A stretch of DNA of 64,000 bases from Pseudomonas sp. GOM6 (GTDB lineage: Bacteria > Pseudomonadota > Gammaproteobacteria > Pseudomonadales > Pseudomonadaceae): contig NZ_JARPUS010000010.1 in the NCBI RefSeq assembly GCF_029537485.1, positions 62,001 to 126,000 on the forward strand, written 5' to 3'. Numbering within the stretch: the stretch's first letter is position 1; each line of letters opens with the position of its first letter. Shown in pieces: positions 1-8,536 of the stretch. The notes under the pieces were generated by a model. That model saw only the letters and a list, made by a program, of their open reading frames with translations, ran no database searches and was not told the origin of the DNA. The position numbers and the translations under genes are program-made.

Positions 1-1
1 G

Positions 2-97
2 TGGGTGCCCAAGGAGCGTTGCTACCTGACCAGTGCGATGAGCCTTGCCCGGCGCAGCCTTTGTCGCAACCGACCTGAGCAGGCGCCGCCAGCATGA
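2..97 (+). CDS. Possible C-terminal end of an unidentified gene (partial)
   Basis: An open frame enters from the left edge and stops at TGA 95-97. It would give about 31 residues, rich in arginine, with mostly G or C at third codon positions. The next frame is also open until TGA 76-78, and a minus-strand frame from 95 is open to the edge, so the assignment is weak. I do not recognise the product. The reading as a convergent gene end is favoured by its codon use and by the hairpin at 79-108 lying between it and nasA. Confidence 0.25.
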   Translation, partial: WVPKERCYLTSAMSLARRSLCRNRPEQAPPA

Positions 98-108
98 GCG
101 GCGCCTGC
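79..108. terminator. Strong GC hairpin between nasA and the left-edge gene
   Basis: A perfect 11-bp inverted repeat (79-89 and 98-108, GCAGGCGCCGC and its complement) surrounds an 8-nt loop. It lies just beyond the nasA stop codon. There is no U-tract on either strand, so it may act as an mRNA 3'-end barrier or a weak bidirectional terminator. Confidence 0.45.
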
Positions 109-114
109 AGCAGG

Positions 115-1326
115 TTATACGCGAGCTGCCGTGATGGCGGCGCTACCCCAGGTAGTGCGCCAGCGCAGCTTGACCCCGTGCAGACCGACCCAGGCCAACA
201 CACCGAGGCTGGCGAACAGCCAGAGGCCGATCTGATAGTCGCCGGTGGCCTGCTTGATCGCACCCAGGCCGGCCGTCAGGCAGAAACCGCCGATGCCTCC
301 CGCCATGCCGACCAGACCGGTCATCACGCCGATCTCTTTACGGAAACGCTGCGGTACCAGCTGGAATACCGCGCCGTTGCCGGCGCCCAGGCTGAGCATG
401 GCGGCGACGAACAGGGCCAGGGCGGCATAGGCGCTGGGCAGGTTGAAGCCCACGGCGGCGATGCAGATGGAGGCACAGGTGTACATCATCAGTAGCGAGC
501 GGATGCCGCCGATGCGGTCGGCCAGGGCACCGCCGAGCGGGCGCATCATGCTGCCGGCAAACACGCAGGCGGCGGTGTAAAGGCCGGCCTTGACCGGATC
601 GAAGCCGTACTGGTCGTGGAAGTAGCCGGGCAGGGTGCTGGCCAGGCCGAGGAAGCCGCCAAAAGTGATGCTGTAGAAGAACATGAACCACCAGCTGTCG
701 CGATCACCCAGGGCTTTGAAATAGTCAGCCATCGACTTGGGCGCCGGGCGCTCGGGGGCGTTCTTGGCCACGCTGGCGAAAATGATCAGGGTCAGCACCA
801 GCGGGATCAGTGCCAGGCCGAACACGTTGCCCCAGCCGAACAGTGCGGCCAGTGCCGGCGCGAACAGTGCGGCCAGCACGGTGCCGGAGTTGCCGGCGCC
901 GGCGATGCCCATGGCCTTGCCCTGGTGCTGCGGCGGATACCACTGCGACGCCAGTGGCAGAGCCACGGCGAAGGAAGCACCGGCAAAACCGAGGAACAGG
1001 CCGAGCAGCAAGGCTTGCGTATAGGTATGAATGCCGAGCAGCCAGGCGATGGCCAAGGCTACGATGACAATGATCTGGCCTAGCAGGCCGGCGGTCTTGG
1101 GCGATGTGCGATCCGCCAGGGCACCCATGAACAGGCGCAGCACGGCGCCGGCCAGGATGGGCGTCGCGACCATCATGGCGCGTTGCTGGGTACTCAGCCC
1201 CAGGTCGGTGGCGATCTGCACGCCCAGCGGGCCGAGTACGTACCAGACCATGAAACTCAGGTCGAAATAGAGAAAGGCGGCGAACAGCGTCGGTGCATGG
1301 CCGGCTTTCCAGAAACTTGTATTCAT
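115..1326 (-). CDS. nasA: Nitrate/nitrite transporter NasA/NarK-type, MFS superfamily
   Basis: This 403-residue membrane protein should import nitrate (or exchange nitrate and nitrite) for assimilation. It has about twelve hydrophobic segments. The MFS loop motif GALADR is near residues 68-73 and is repeated as GGALADR in the second half. The glycine-rich nitrate signature GIAGAGNSG is at 140-148, as in the nitrate-nitrite porter family. The start at 1326 is preceded by GAGGTG; an upstream in-frame start would extend the protein into the regulated leader and is rejected. No reductase gene is in the window. A sigma54 promoter and an attenuator-like leader precede it, pointing to nitrogen and nitrate control. 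The symbol follows the P. aeruginosa homologue; narK-type respiratory transport is the less likely alternative. Confidence 0.87.
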   Translation of the reverse strand: MNTSFWKAGHAPTLFAAFLYFDLSFMVWYVLGPLGVQIATDLGLSTQQRAMMVATPILAGAVLRLFMGALADRTSPKTAGLLGQIIVIVALAIAWLLGIHTYTQALLLGLFLGFAGASFAVALPLASQWYPPQHQGKAMGIAGAGNSGTVLAALFAPALAALFGWGNVFGLALIPLVLTLIIFASVAKNAPERPAPKSMADYFKALGDRDSWWFMFFYSITFGGFLGLASTLPGYFHDQYGFDPVKAGLYTAACVFAGSMMRPLGGALADRIGGIRSLLMMYTCASICIAAVGFNLPSAYAALALFVAAMLSLGAGNGAVFQLVPQRFRKEIGVMTGLVGMAGGIGGFCLTAGLGAIKQATGDYQIGLWLFASLGVLAWVGLHGVKLRWRTTWGSAAITAARV

Positions 1327-1521
1327 CCAACACCTCGTCAGGAAAGAGTCCCGGTGGACGGACGGCGCCGCGTTCGTGGGCACGTCGCCGGCCGCCTGCC
1401 GGGGTGGTTTCGGCTTGTGGCCGCAACCGAGTGGCCGAAGCCACAATCGTTATGAAGAGAGTCCTGGTCGACGCCCGGATCACGGCTCGTCCACCCGCCC
1501 CGATCGCTGGGGCCGAAACGC
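1327..1521 (-). other. Distal part of the nasA mRNA leader, no gene
   Basis: About 195 bases separate the leader terminator from the nasA start codon. No convincing short gene is present. One notable structure is a GTGGC stem closed by a UUCG-type tetraloop (plus-strand 1431-1444), with a second GCCACAA nearby that could pair alternatively. Confidence 0.5.
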
Positions 1522-1557
1522 AAAAAGCGCCGCGCCACCCTGAGGGTGTCGCGACGC
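1522..1557 (-). terminator. Intrinsic terminator inside the nasA leader
   Basis: Read on the minus strand, arms 1557-1544 and 1540-1527 pair over 14 positions with one mismatch and one G-U, around a UCA loop. Five T residues (1526-1522) follow. It lies about 200 nt upstream of the nasA start codon, where it would stop transcription unless overridden. Its 5' arm overlaps the second hairpin of the adjacent ANTAR-like motif. Confidence 0.8.
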
Positions 1558-1592
1558 CTTTGTCGTATGTGGGGCAGCCGCCGTTGGATGCC
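1552..1592 (-). promoter_or_regulatory. Two-hairpin ANTAR (NasT/NasR-type) antitermination motif
   Basis: On the minus strand, hairpin P1 has arms GGCATCC (1592-1586) and GGCTGCC (1579-1573) around the six-base loop AACGGC. A 7-base linker follows. Hairpin P2 has arms CGAC (1565-1562) and GTCG (1555-1552) around the six-base loop AAAGGC. Both loops have A at position 1 and G at position 4, the known signature of RNA targets of ANTAR-domain regulators. P2 uses bases 1557-1552, the foot of the terminator stem, so the two structures exclude each other. NasT, the Pseudomonas nitrate-assimilation ANTAR protein, is the expected binder; it is not in this window. Confidence 0.72.
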
Positions 1593-1606
1593 GATGTCAC
1601 TAGCAA

Positions 1607-1622
1607 AGCAATACTTGGGCCA
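1607..1622 (-). promoter_or_regulatory. Sigma54 (RpoN) promoter of nasA
   Basis: The minus strand reads TGGCCC, five bases, then TTGCT, which matches the -24/-12 consensus with correct GG-to-GC spacing. The predicted start is near 1597, only about five bases before the first hairpin of the leader motif. Nitrogen-limitation control through NtrC is the natural inference. Confidence 0.72.
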
Positions 1623-1725
1623 GCATGCAGGGGGCAAGGAAATGGCCGGGATGAGGGCAGGTGAGGGTGGTAGTCTGTTTCGCAATGGTGCGATCACTGC
1701 CGTCTGCGCACTTTATTGAGGCGAT

Positions 1726-2163
1726 TTACAGCCAGTTCACCTCGGGGAACTTGTCGCGGAAGCTATCTGGCATCTGGGTTACCTTGCCGGCGATGTAGTC
1801 GAAAAAGACAAAACCGGACTTGGCCAGGGCGATCAGCGTGCTGTCGGCCGGGCGGGTGATGCGGAAGATGATGTCGCCACCATAGCGGTTGAAGTCCATC
1901 ACCCCGACTTCGAACAGCAGTTGGTCGCGCGAATGCGACTCGGCTCGGTACATGGTGGCCAGGTCGGTGACGATGATGCCGTGCTGCTGATCCGCTTCGC
2001 GGATGCCGAAGTCATAGAGGAAGCGTGCCCGGGCCTCGGAGATCATCGAGATCATGGCGTCGTTGCCCAGGTGGTTACTGGCGTTGATATCGGTGCTGCG
2101 TACAGTCATGTGGGTGCTGTAGCAGAACTCTTGTTGCGAGAAGTCGAGTTGGAGACGGGCCAT
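1726..2163 (-). CDS. Acyl-CoA thioesterase, 4HBT hotdog family
   Basis: The 145-residue protein has the length and pattern of single-hotdog 4-hydroxybenzoyl-CoA-type thioesterases. These usually hydrolyse acyl- or aroyl-CoA esters in the cytoplasm. The segment with RSTDINASNHLGND near residues 22-35 carries the polar and acidic residues that form the active-site turn, followed by the long helix ISMISEARARFLYDFG. The substrate cannot be told from sequence. The gene stands alone, divergent from the ZIP-like transporter. No strong Shine-Dalgarno is seen before 2163, so an internal ATG at 2109 remains possible, though it would trim the first beta strand. Confidence 0.75.
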   Translation of the reverse strand: MARLQLDFSQQEFCYSTHMTVRSTDINASNHLGNDAMISMISEARARFLYDFGIREADQQHGIIVTDLATMYRAESHSRDQLLFEVGVMDFNRYGGDIIFRITRPADSTLIALAKSGFVFFDYIAGKVTQMPDSFRDKFPEVNWL

Positions 2164-2252
2164 TACTGCTGCCTGATGAAAACGCGGGGGCCCAGTCTAC
2201 CCTGGGGGCTCGGTTACGGAAGCAGCATTGCGCTGCTGAATAAGGAGTGTGC

Positions 2253-2975
2253 ATGGAGTGGGGGATGACAGTGCAGGCCGGGCTGTGGGGCTGGCTGGCG
2301 GCCAGCAGCCTGTTGCTGGGGGCGATGATCGGCATGTACGCCAGGCTGTCGCGCAAGGTGGTGGCCTCCGTGATGGCCTATGGCAGCGGGGTGCTGATCG
2401 CCGCGGTCTGTTTCGAGCAGTTGCCGGATGCGCTGCGCCTGGGCGGCCATCTGCCGACTTTGGCGGGGATGTTCTGTGGTGGCGTGTTGTTCGTGCTGGC
2501 CAGTCGCTGGCTGGATGGCCTGCAAGGTGGCGGGCAGGGCGCATTGCTGGGCCTGCTGATCGCCGCCGGGGCGTTTCTCGACGGTATTCCCGAGTCGCTG
2601 GGCTTGGGTTTGGGCTTGCTCGATGGCGGCTCGGTAAGCCTGGTGATGCTGGTGGCGATCTTTCTTTCCAATCTGCCGGAAGGTCTGGCCAGCGCCGCCA
2701 GCTTGCGAGAGGAAGGGCGCAGCAAGGCCTGGGTCTTCGGCTTGTGGGCGGTCATCGTGGCGCTGTCGGGGCTGGCGGCAATGGCCGGGCCAGGGCTGTT
2801 CGCCGGCTTGCCCGACAGTTGGCTGGCCTTCGTGCTGGGCTTTTCCGCAGGCGCTGTGCTGTGCATGTTGGTCGACAGCATGATTCCCGAGGCCTTCGCC
2901 GAAACCCATGCGTTGACAGGGCTGATCACTCTATCCGGCTTCATGACCGCGCTGGCGCTGGACAAGGTGCTCTGA
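2253..2975 (+). CDS. ZIP-family-like metal transporter with altered metal motifs
   Basis: This 240-residue protein has about eight hydrophobic segments arranged as in ZIP metal-uptake proteins. The two usual pore motifs (His-Asn-x-Pro-Glu-Gly in TM4 and TM5) are present but changed: DGIPES in the first and SNLPEG in the second, so both histidines are missing. Metal import is therefore only inferred from the fold. The start is set by AAGGAG at 2242-2247, five bases before ATG 2253; a GTG six bases earlier is less likely. pyrF follows 59 bp downstream and its probable -35 box overlaps this stop codon. Confidence 0.7.
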   Translation: MEWGMTVQAGLWGWLAASSLLLGAMIGMYARLSRKVVASVMAYGSGVLIAAVCFEQLPDALRLGGHLPTLAGMFCGGVLFVLASRWLDGLQGGGQGALLGLLIAAGAFLDGIPESLGLGLGLLDGGSVSLVMLVAIFLSNLPEGLASAASLREEGRSKAWVFGLWAVIVALSGLAAMAGPGLFAGLPDSWLAFVLGFSAGAVLCMLVDSMIPEAFAETHALTGLITLSGFMTALALDKVL

Positions 2976-3001
2976 CCAGCGCTCGCCGCTTCCGCTACAA
3001 T
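2972..3001 (+). promoter_or_regulatory. Possible sigma70 promoter of pyrF
   Basis: CTGACC (2972-2977) and TACAAT (2996-3001) are separated by 18 bases. The -35 box overlaps the stop codon of the preceding gene. The predicted start is near 3008, giving a leader of about 27 nt. The -35 is weak. Confidence 0.4.
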
Positions 3002-3034
3002 GCGCGGCGTTTTCGACCTGCCTGTGAGCCCGCC

Positions 3035-3730
3035 ATGTCCTGCCAGAGCCCCATCATCGTTGCCCTCGACTTTCCTTCCCGTGACGCCGCCCTGGCGCTG
3101 GCGGATCGTCTCGACCCGAAGCTGTGCCGGGTCAAGGTGGGCAAGGAGCTGTTCACCCGTAGCGGCCCGACCGTGGTGGAAACCCTGCAGGCCAAGGGCT
3201 TCGAGGTGTTCCTCGACTTGAAATTCCACGACATCCCCAACACCACGGCGATGGCAGTCAAGGCCGCAGCCGAGTTGGGCGTGTGGATGGTCAACGTGCA
3301 CTGCTCCGGCGGCCTGCGCATGATGGCGGCCTGCCGCGAGGAGCTGGACAAGCTCTCCGGCGCCAAGCCGCTGCTGATTGGTGTGACCGTGCTGACTAGC
3401 ATGGAGCAGAGCGATCTGGCCGGCATCGGCCTGGATATCGCCCCGCAGGAGCAGGTGCTGCGCCTGGCCGGATTGGCCGCACAGGCGGGTATGGACGGTC
3501 TGGTTTGCTCGGCCCAGGAGGCCCCGGCGCTGAAAGCCGCGCAGCCGGCCCTGCAGCTGGTGACTCCGGGCATCCGCCCGGCCGGCAGCGCTGCCGACGA
3601 CCAGCGCCGCATCCTGACCCCGGCCGATGCGATCAAGGCCGGCTCCGACTTCCTGGTGATCGGTCGCCCGATCAGCCAGGCTGCCGACCCGGCCCAGGCC
3701 CTGGCAGCCGTCGTCGCCGAACTGGCCTGA
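3035..3730 (+). CDS. pyrF: Orotidine-5'-phosphate decarboxylase
   Basis: PyrF converts OMP to UMP, the last step of de novo pyrimidine synthesis, in the cytosol. The 231-residue length fits bacterial class I enzymes. The catalytic Asp-Lys-Asp array is visible in [10 protein letters not shown] (Asp61, Lys63, Asp66), and the phosphate-binding end PGIRPAG and later [11 protein letters not shown] are intact. The same reading frame stays open far upstream through the ZIP-like gene, but only the ATG at 3035 gives the family N-terminus. It is followed by a repeat element, not by another gene on the same strand, so it is probably monocistronic. Confidence 0.97.
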   Translation: MSCQSPIIVALDFPSRDAALALADRLDPKLCRVKVGKELFTRSGPTVVETLQAKGFEVFLDLKFHDIPNTTAMAVKAAAELGVWMVNVHCSGGLRMMAACREELDKLSGAKPLLIGVTVLTSMEQSDLAGIGLDIAPQEQVLRLAGLAAQAGMDGLVCSAQEAPALKAAQPALQLVTPGIRPAGSAADDQRRILTPADAIKAGSDFLVIGRPISQAADPAQALAAVVAELA

Positions 3731-3735
3731 ACCTG

Positions 3736-3841
3736 ACGTAGGCTGGAGCGGGTCGCGTAGGCGAGGCGCTTTGGCGCCGAAACCCGGCAACGTTACCGTA
3801 GGGGAGTTGCTGGGTTTCGCTGCACTCTACCCAGCCTACGT
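3736..3841. repeat. 106-bp nested inverted-repeat element (REP/MITE-like)
   Basis: The ends are a perfect 11-bp inverted repeat, ACGTAGGCTGG (3736-3746) and its complement (3831-3841). Inside is a second inverted repeat of 14 bp with one mismatch (3778-3791 and 3806-3819, containing GAAACCC). The whole element fills most of the gap between the convergent pyrF and acnA genes. The form resembles the REP-like extragenic hairpin elements common in Pseudomonas. No target duplication is evident. Confidence 0.65.
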
Positions 3842-3871
3842 CCAGCGCCCGCCCAAGGCGCACCTCGGTTT

Positions 3872-6613
3872 CTATTCCTTGAGCATCTGCCGCAATACGT
3901 AGTGCAGGATGCCGCCGGCCTTGAAGTACTCCACCTCATTCTGCGTGTCGATGCGGCACAGCACTTCGGCTTCTTCCTGGCTGCCGTCTTCGCGCTGAAT
4001 GTTCAGCTTCAGGCTCATCTGGGGACGCAGGCTTGCTTCGTCCAGACCGGCAATGGTGACTTTTTCCCGCCCCGTCAGGCCCAGGCTCTGACGCGTCTGC
4101 CCACTCGCGAACTGCAGCGGCAGCACGCCCATGCCCACGAGGTTGGAGCGGTGGATGCGCTCGAAGCTCTCGGCGATTACCGCTTTCACACCCAGCAGGT
4201 TGGTGCCCTTGGCGGCCCAGTCGCGGGATGAGCCGGTGCCGTACTCCTTGCCGGCGAAAATCACCAGCGGTACGCCATCCTGCTGGTAGCGCATGGCTGC
4301 ATCGTAGATCGCCAGCTTTTCGCCACTGGGCTGGTGCAGGGTGTTGCCGCCTTCCTCGCCGTCGAGCATTTCGTTCTTGATGCGGATATTGGCGAAGGTG
4401 CCGCGCATCATCACTTCATGGTTACCGCGGCGCGAACCGTAGGAGTTGAAGTCCACCGGCGCCACGCCGTGCTCGCTCAGGTAGCGGCCGGCAGGGCTGT
4501 CCTTTTTGATATTGCCGGCGGGTGAAATGTGATCGGTGGTTACCGAATCACCCAGCAGAGCGAGGATGCGGGCGCCCTGGATATCAGCGATCTGCGGTGG
4601 CTCGCCGGCAATGCCCTCAAAGAAGGGCGGATGCTGGATATAGGTGGAATCCGCCTGCCACTGGTAGGTGGCTGCCTGCGGCACGGCGATGGCCTGCCAC
4701 TGGGCGTCACCGGCGAACACCTCGGCGTACTCCTTGCGGAACATGGCGGTATCGACCTTGGTGATGGCTTCTGCGATTTCCGCCTGGCTGGGCCAGATGT
4801 CCTTGAGGTAGACCGATTGACCGTCCTTGCCCGTGCCCAGTGGTTCATTGGCCAGGTCGGTTCGCACGCTGCCGGCCAGGGCATAGGCCACCACCAGTGG
4901 TGGCGAAGCCAGCCAGTTGGTTTTCACCAGAGGGTGGACGCGACCTTCGAAGTTGCGGTTGCCGGACAGCACCGAGGCTACGGTGAGATCGGCAGACTGA
5001 ATGGCTGCCTCGATGGGGTCGAGCAGCGGCCCGGAGTTGCCGATGCAGGTGGTGCAGCCATAGCCGACCAGATCGAAGCCCAGTTCGTCCAGGTAACGGG
5101 TCAGCCCGGCAGCGGCAAAGTATTCGGTGACCACCTTGGAGCCGGGCGCCAGCGAGCTCTTCACCCAGGGTTTGCGCTGCAGCCCCTTTTCCACGGCCTT
5201 CTTGGCCAGCAGGCCGGCAGCCATCATTACGCTGGGGTTGGAGGTGTTGGTGCAGGAGGTAATGGCGGCGATCACTACGGCGCCATTCTTCAGGCAATAG
5301 CGCTGGCCCTCGTGCTCATACTCGGCTTCGCCCACCAGTGTCTCGCTGCCGACAGCGGTGCCGCCACCACCCTCGCTGAGCAGGCGACCTTCTTCCTTGG
5401 CGGACGGTTTGAGCTGCAGGCCGACGAAGTCGTCGAAGGCTTGGCTGACCTGGCTCAGGGCTACTCGATCCTGTGGACGTTTGGGGCCGGCCAGGCTGGC
5501 TTCCACATCGCCCAGGTCGAGGCTCAGGCTGTCGGTGAATAATGGCTCGTCACCCGGCTCGCGCCACAGACCCTGGGTTTTGCAGTAGGCCTCCACCAAC
5601 TGCACGCTGTCTTCCGGGCGCCCGGACAGGCGCAGGTAGCCCAGGGTGATGTCATCGACCGGGAAGAAGCCGCAGGTGGCGCCGTATTCCGGGGCCATGT
5701 TGGCGATGGTGGCGCGGTCGGCCAGGGGCAGGTCGGCCAGGCCATCGCCGTAGAATTCGACGAATTTGCCCACCACGCCCTTCTTGCGCAGCATCTGCGT
5801 CACCGTCAGCACCAGGTCGGTGGCGGTGATGCCTTGCTTGAGCTTGCCGCTGAGCTTGAAGCCGATCACCTCGGGAATCAGCATCGACACCGGCTGGCCG
5901 AGCATGGCGGCCTCCGCCTCGATGCCGCCCACGCCCCAACCCAGTACGCCGAGGCCGTTGATCATGGTGGTGTGCGAGTCAGTGCCGACCAGGGTGTCGG
6001 GGAAGGCGAAGGTGGCGCCATCTTCCTCCTTGGTCCACACGCTGCGGGCCAGGTATTCCAGGTTGACCTGGTGGCAGATGCCGGTGCCCGGCGGCACCAC
6101 GCGGAAGTTGTCGAAGGCGCTCTGGCCCCAGCGCAGGAAGGCGTAGCGCTCGCCGTTGCGCTGCATTTCGATGTCGACGTTCTGTTCGAAGGCGGACGGC
6201 GAGGCGTACTTGTCGACCATCACGGAGTGGTCGATCACCAGGTCGACCGGCGACAGCGGGTTGATGCGCTGGGCGTCACCGCCAGCTGCGGCCATGGCGG
6301 CGCGCATGGCTGCCAGATCGACGACTGCCGGCACGCCAGTGAAGTCCTGCATCAGTACCCGTGCCGGGCGGAACTGGATCTCGTGATCGCTGGAGCGATC
6401 TTTCAGCCAGTCGATCATGGCCTTGATGTCGTAGGCGCTGACCGTGGCGTTGTCTTCGAAGCGCAGCAGGTTCTCCAGCAGCACCTTGAGCGACTTGGGC
6501 AAATGGCTGATGTCGCCAAGGTTTTCGGCGGCATGTTGCAGGCTGTAGTAATGGTAGGTCTTGCCGGCGATCTGCAGCTCGCGGCGGCAATTTAAGCTAT
6601 CCAAAGAAGGCAT
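3872..6613 (-). CDS. acnA: Aconitate hydratase A
   Basis: AcnA isomerises citrate to isocitrate in the citric acid cycle, using a [4Fe-4S] cluster. The 913-residue length fits the monomeric AcnA/IRP family. Cluster ligands are visible: the cysteine of [10 protein letters not shown] near residue 453 and the pair in CTTCIGNSG near 519 and 522. The C-terminal swivel domain contains [13 protein letters not shown] and the [15 protein letters not shown] motif. The start at 6613 follows CAGGAGA; an earlier in-frame ATG at 6682 has no family support. It is convergent with pyrF and divergent from rlmM (135 bp gap). Confidence 0.97.
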   Translation of the reverse strand: MPSLDSLNCRRELQIAGKTYHYYSLQHAAENLGDISHLPKSLKVLLENLLRFEDNATVSAYDIKAMIDWLKDRSSDHEIQFRPARVLMQDFTGVPAVVDLAAMRAAMAAAGGDAQRINPLSPVDLVIDHSVMVDKYASPSAFEQNVDIEMQRNGERYAFLRWGQSAFDNFRVVPPGTGICHQVNLEYLARSVWTKEEDGATFAFPDTLVGTDSHTTMINGLGVLGWGVGGIEAEAAMLGQPVSMLIPEVIGFKLSGKLKQGITATDLVLTVTQMLRKKGVVGKFVEFYGDGLADLPLADRATIANMAPEYGATCGFFPVDDITLGYLRLSGRPEDSVQLVEAYCKTQGLWREPGDEPLFTDSLSLDLGDVEASLAGPKRPQDRVALSQVSQAFDDFVGLQLKPSAKEEGRLLSEGGGGTAVGSETLVGEAEYEHEGQRYCLKNGAVVIAAITSCTNTSNPSVMMAAGLLAKKAVEKGLQRKPWVKSSLAPGSKVVTEYFAAAGLTRYLDELGFDLVGYGCTTCIGNSGPLLDPIEAAIQSADLTVASVLSGNRNFEGRVHPLVKTNWLASPPLVVAYALAGSVRTDLANEPLGTGKDGQSVYLKDIWPSQAEIAEAITKVDTAMFRKEYAEVFAGDAQWQAIAVPQAATYQWQADSTYIQHPPFFEGIAGEPPQIADIQGARILALLGDSVTTDHISPAGNIKKDSPAGRYLSEHGVAPVDFNSYGSRRGNHEVMMRGTFANIRIKNEMLDGEEGGNTLHQPSGEKLAIYDAAMRYQQDGVPLVIFAGKEYGTGSSRDWAAKGTNLLGVKAVIAESFERIHRSNLVGMGVLPLQFASGQTRQSLGLTGREKVTIAGLDEASLRPQMSLKLNIQREDGSQEEAEVLCRIDTQNEVEYFKAGGILHYVLRQMLKE

Positions 6614-6748
6614 CTGAGTCTCCTGCTCATTGGGCCAGAGCACTGAGAAACTAGACCCGTAGGTCAGCTCTCGCCACTTCACTGGACAGGGCAGGTGCGC
6701 TTCGGGTTCCCGACTCGGCTATCATGCGCGGCCTTGAGGAGAGCCCTG

Positions 6749-7798
6749 ATGAATACCTTGCTACTGCACTGCCGCCCTGGTTTCGAGGGAGAGGTCTGCG
6801 CCGAACTGTCTGAGCTGGCCGCCAACCTGGGCGTGGCAGGCTACGCCAAGGGCAAGGCCGGCGGTGCCCATGCCGAGTTCGTCTGCAGTGAGACCGGTGG
6901 TGCCGAGCGCCTGATGCAGGGGGCGCGCTTCAATCAGCTGATATTCCCCCGCCAGTGGGCCCGTGGCGACTATCTGGCCCTGCCGGAAACCGACCGCATC
7001 AGCGTGCTGCTGCAGGCCCTGGCCGATTACCCCCAGTGCGGTAGCCTGTGGTTGGAAGTGTTCGATACCAACGAGGGCAAGGAGCTGTCCAATTTCTGCA
7101 AGAAGTTCGAGGCTCCCCTGCGCAAAGCGCTGGAGAAGGCTGGGCGTCTGGTCGAAGACCCCAGCAAGCCGCGTTTGCTGCTGACCTTCAAGAGCGGCCG
7201 CGAGGTATTTCTCGGTATCGCCGAAACGAGCAATTCGGCGCTGTGGCCCATGGGCATTCCGCGCCTGAAGTTCCCGCGTGAAGCGCCCAGCCGCTCCACG
7301 CTCAAGCTGGAAGAGGCCTGGCATACCTTCATCCCCCGCGAGCAGTGGGACACACGTCTGTCCGAGGATATGACCGGTGTTGACCTGGGCGCGGCCCCCG
7401 GCGGCTGGACCTATCAGCTGGTGCGTCGCGGCATGCTGGTGACGGCAATCGACAACGGACCGATGGCGCAGAGCCTGATGGATACCGGTCTGGTCACTCA
7501 TCTGATGGTCGACGGCTTCACCTGGAAGCCGAAACAGCCGGTGGACTGGATGGTCTGCGACATCGTCGAGAAGCCGGCGCGCACGGCGGCCATGGTCGAG
7601 GAATGGATCAGCGGCGGTCACTGCCGCGAGGCGGTCGTCAACCTCAAGCTGCCGATGAAGCAGCGCTATGCCGAAGTGCGCAAGCTGCTGCAGCGCCTGG
7701 ATGAGGCCTTCAAGGCCGAGCGTCTGAGAGTCTCCATTGCCTGCAAGCAGCTGTATCACGACCGCGAAGAGGTCACCTGTCATCTGCGCCGGCTATGA
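6749..7798 (+). CDS. rlmM: 23S rRNA 2'-O-ribose C2498 methyltransferase RlmM
   Basis: RlmM methylates the ribose of C2498 in 23S rRNA, using S-adenosylmethionine. The 349-residue protein has an N-terminal THUMP-like half. The Rossmann methyltransferase half has the SAM-binding segment VDLGAAPGGWTY at about 211-222. The K-D-K-E type residues of 2'-O-methyltransferases can be placed in KFPREAPSRSTLKLEEA, the acidic VCDIVEKP and NLKLPMK. GAGGAG lies just before ATG 6749. It is followed 46 bp later by tusA, another RNA-modification gene, probably in one transcript. Confidence 0.93.
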   Translation: MNTLLLHCRPGFEGEVCAELSELAANLGVAGYAKGKAGGAHAEFVCSETGGAERLMQGARFNQLIFPRQWARGDYLALPETDRISVLLQALADYPQCGSLWLEVFDTNEGKELSNFCKKFEAPLRKALEKAGRLVEDPSKPRLLLTFKSGREVFLGIAETSNSALWPMGIPRLKFPREAPSRSTLKLEEAWHTFIPREQWDTRLSEDMTGVDLGAAPGGWTYQLVRRGMLVTAIDNGPMAQSLMDTGLVTHLMVDGFTWKPKQPVDWMVCDIVEKPARTAAMVEEWISGGHCREAVVNLKLPMKQRYAEVRKLLQRLDEAFKAERLRVSIACKQLYHDREEVTCHLRRL

Positions 7799-7844
7799 GT
7801 CCACCGTTTACGCCACAATAGCCGCCTGATTTACGGAGTAGTCC

Positions 7845-8084
7845 ATGTCCCTGCAACCCGACGCCATTCTCGACGCCACCGGCCTCAACTGCCCCGAGCC
7901 GGTGATGATGCTGCACAACAAGGTGCGCGACCTGCCGGCCGGCGGCCTGCTCAAGGTGATCGCTACCGACCCCTCGACCAAGCGTGACATTCCCAAGTTC
8001 TGCATGTTCCTCGGCCACGAGCTGCTGGAGCAGGGCGAGGAAAGCGGCAGCTACCTGTACTGGATACGCAAGAAGGCAGACTGA
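7845..8084 (+). CDS. tusA: Sulfurtransferase TusA family protein
   Basis: TusA-type proteins accept persulfide sulfur from a cysteine desulfurase and pass it on. In E. coli the acceptor is the TusBCD relay for 2-thiouridine in tRNA. The 79-residue length and the N-terminal [14 protein letters not shown] are typical, with the sulfur-carrying cysteine at position 16. ACGGAG precedes ATG 7845. Its stop overlaps the start of the next gene by one base, so translation is likely coupled. Some family members serve molybdoenzymes or other sulfur routes, so the exact role is inferred. Confidence 0.9.
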   Translation: MSLQPDAILDATGLNCPEPVMMLHNKVRDLPAGGLLKVIATDPSTKRDIPKFCMFLGHELLEQGEESGSYLYWIRKKAD

Positions 8085-8536
8085 TGTCGTACTACTTTGC
8101 CTATGGCTCCAACATGAATCCGCTGCGCATGCAGGCGCGCGGATTACGGGTTGAGGAGGCCATGGCTGCAAGGCTGCCGGGCTATGCCTTGTGCTTCAAC
8201 AAGCGAGCCCATGATCATCCGGGGCGGGCTTACGCCAACATCCGCCATCAGCCGGGAGGCGTTGTCGAGGGTGTGCTGTATCGCCTGACGAGCGGCGATG
8301 AGATCCTCAAGATGGACCCCTTTGAAGGCACGCCGATCTACTACAGCCGTGAGCGCATGTGGGTTGAAACTGCGCAGGGTACTATCGCCGCCTGGTTGTA
8401 TGTCGCGAACCCTGCCTGGCGTCAGGAAGGGCTGTCGCCCAGCGTCAGCTACCTGAGTCACCTGCTGGCCGGGCGCGAGTGGTTGTCTGCCGATTACTGG
8501 GCGGCGCTCGCGGCCACGTCGGCCCTGGCGGACTGA
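8084..8536 (+). CDS. Gamma-glutamylcyclotransferase-fold protein
   Basis: The 150-residue protein begins with YFAYGSNM (4-11), the substrate-binding loop of the gamma-glutamylcyclotransferase fold. Glu81 in DPFEGTP occupies the place of the catalytic glutamate. Members release 5-oxoproline from gamma-glutamyl amino acids or peptides; the exact substrate here is unknown. It overlaps tusA by one base. Its last 43 bp overlap the end of the convergent MATE gene on the other strand. Confidence 0.8.
   Translation: MSYYFAYGSNMNPLRMQARGLRVEEAMAARLPGYALCFNKRAHDHPGRAYANIRHQPGGVVEGVLYRLTSGDEILKMDPFEGTPIYYSRERMWVETAQGTIAAWLYVANPAWRQEGLSPSVSYLSHLLAGREWLSADYWAALAATSALAD

Noticed and set aside
1..95. Minus-strand frame open to the left edge, starting at 95
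   Set aside because: It is Gly/Ser-rich with no domain, and it lacks a ribosome site; the plus-strand gene end has better codon use.
2249..3034. Upstream extension of the pyrF frame through the ZIP-like gene, as if one 493-residue protein
   Set aside because: The extension is Arg/Gly-rich noise, and PyrF has its family N-terminus at 3035.
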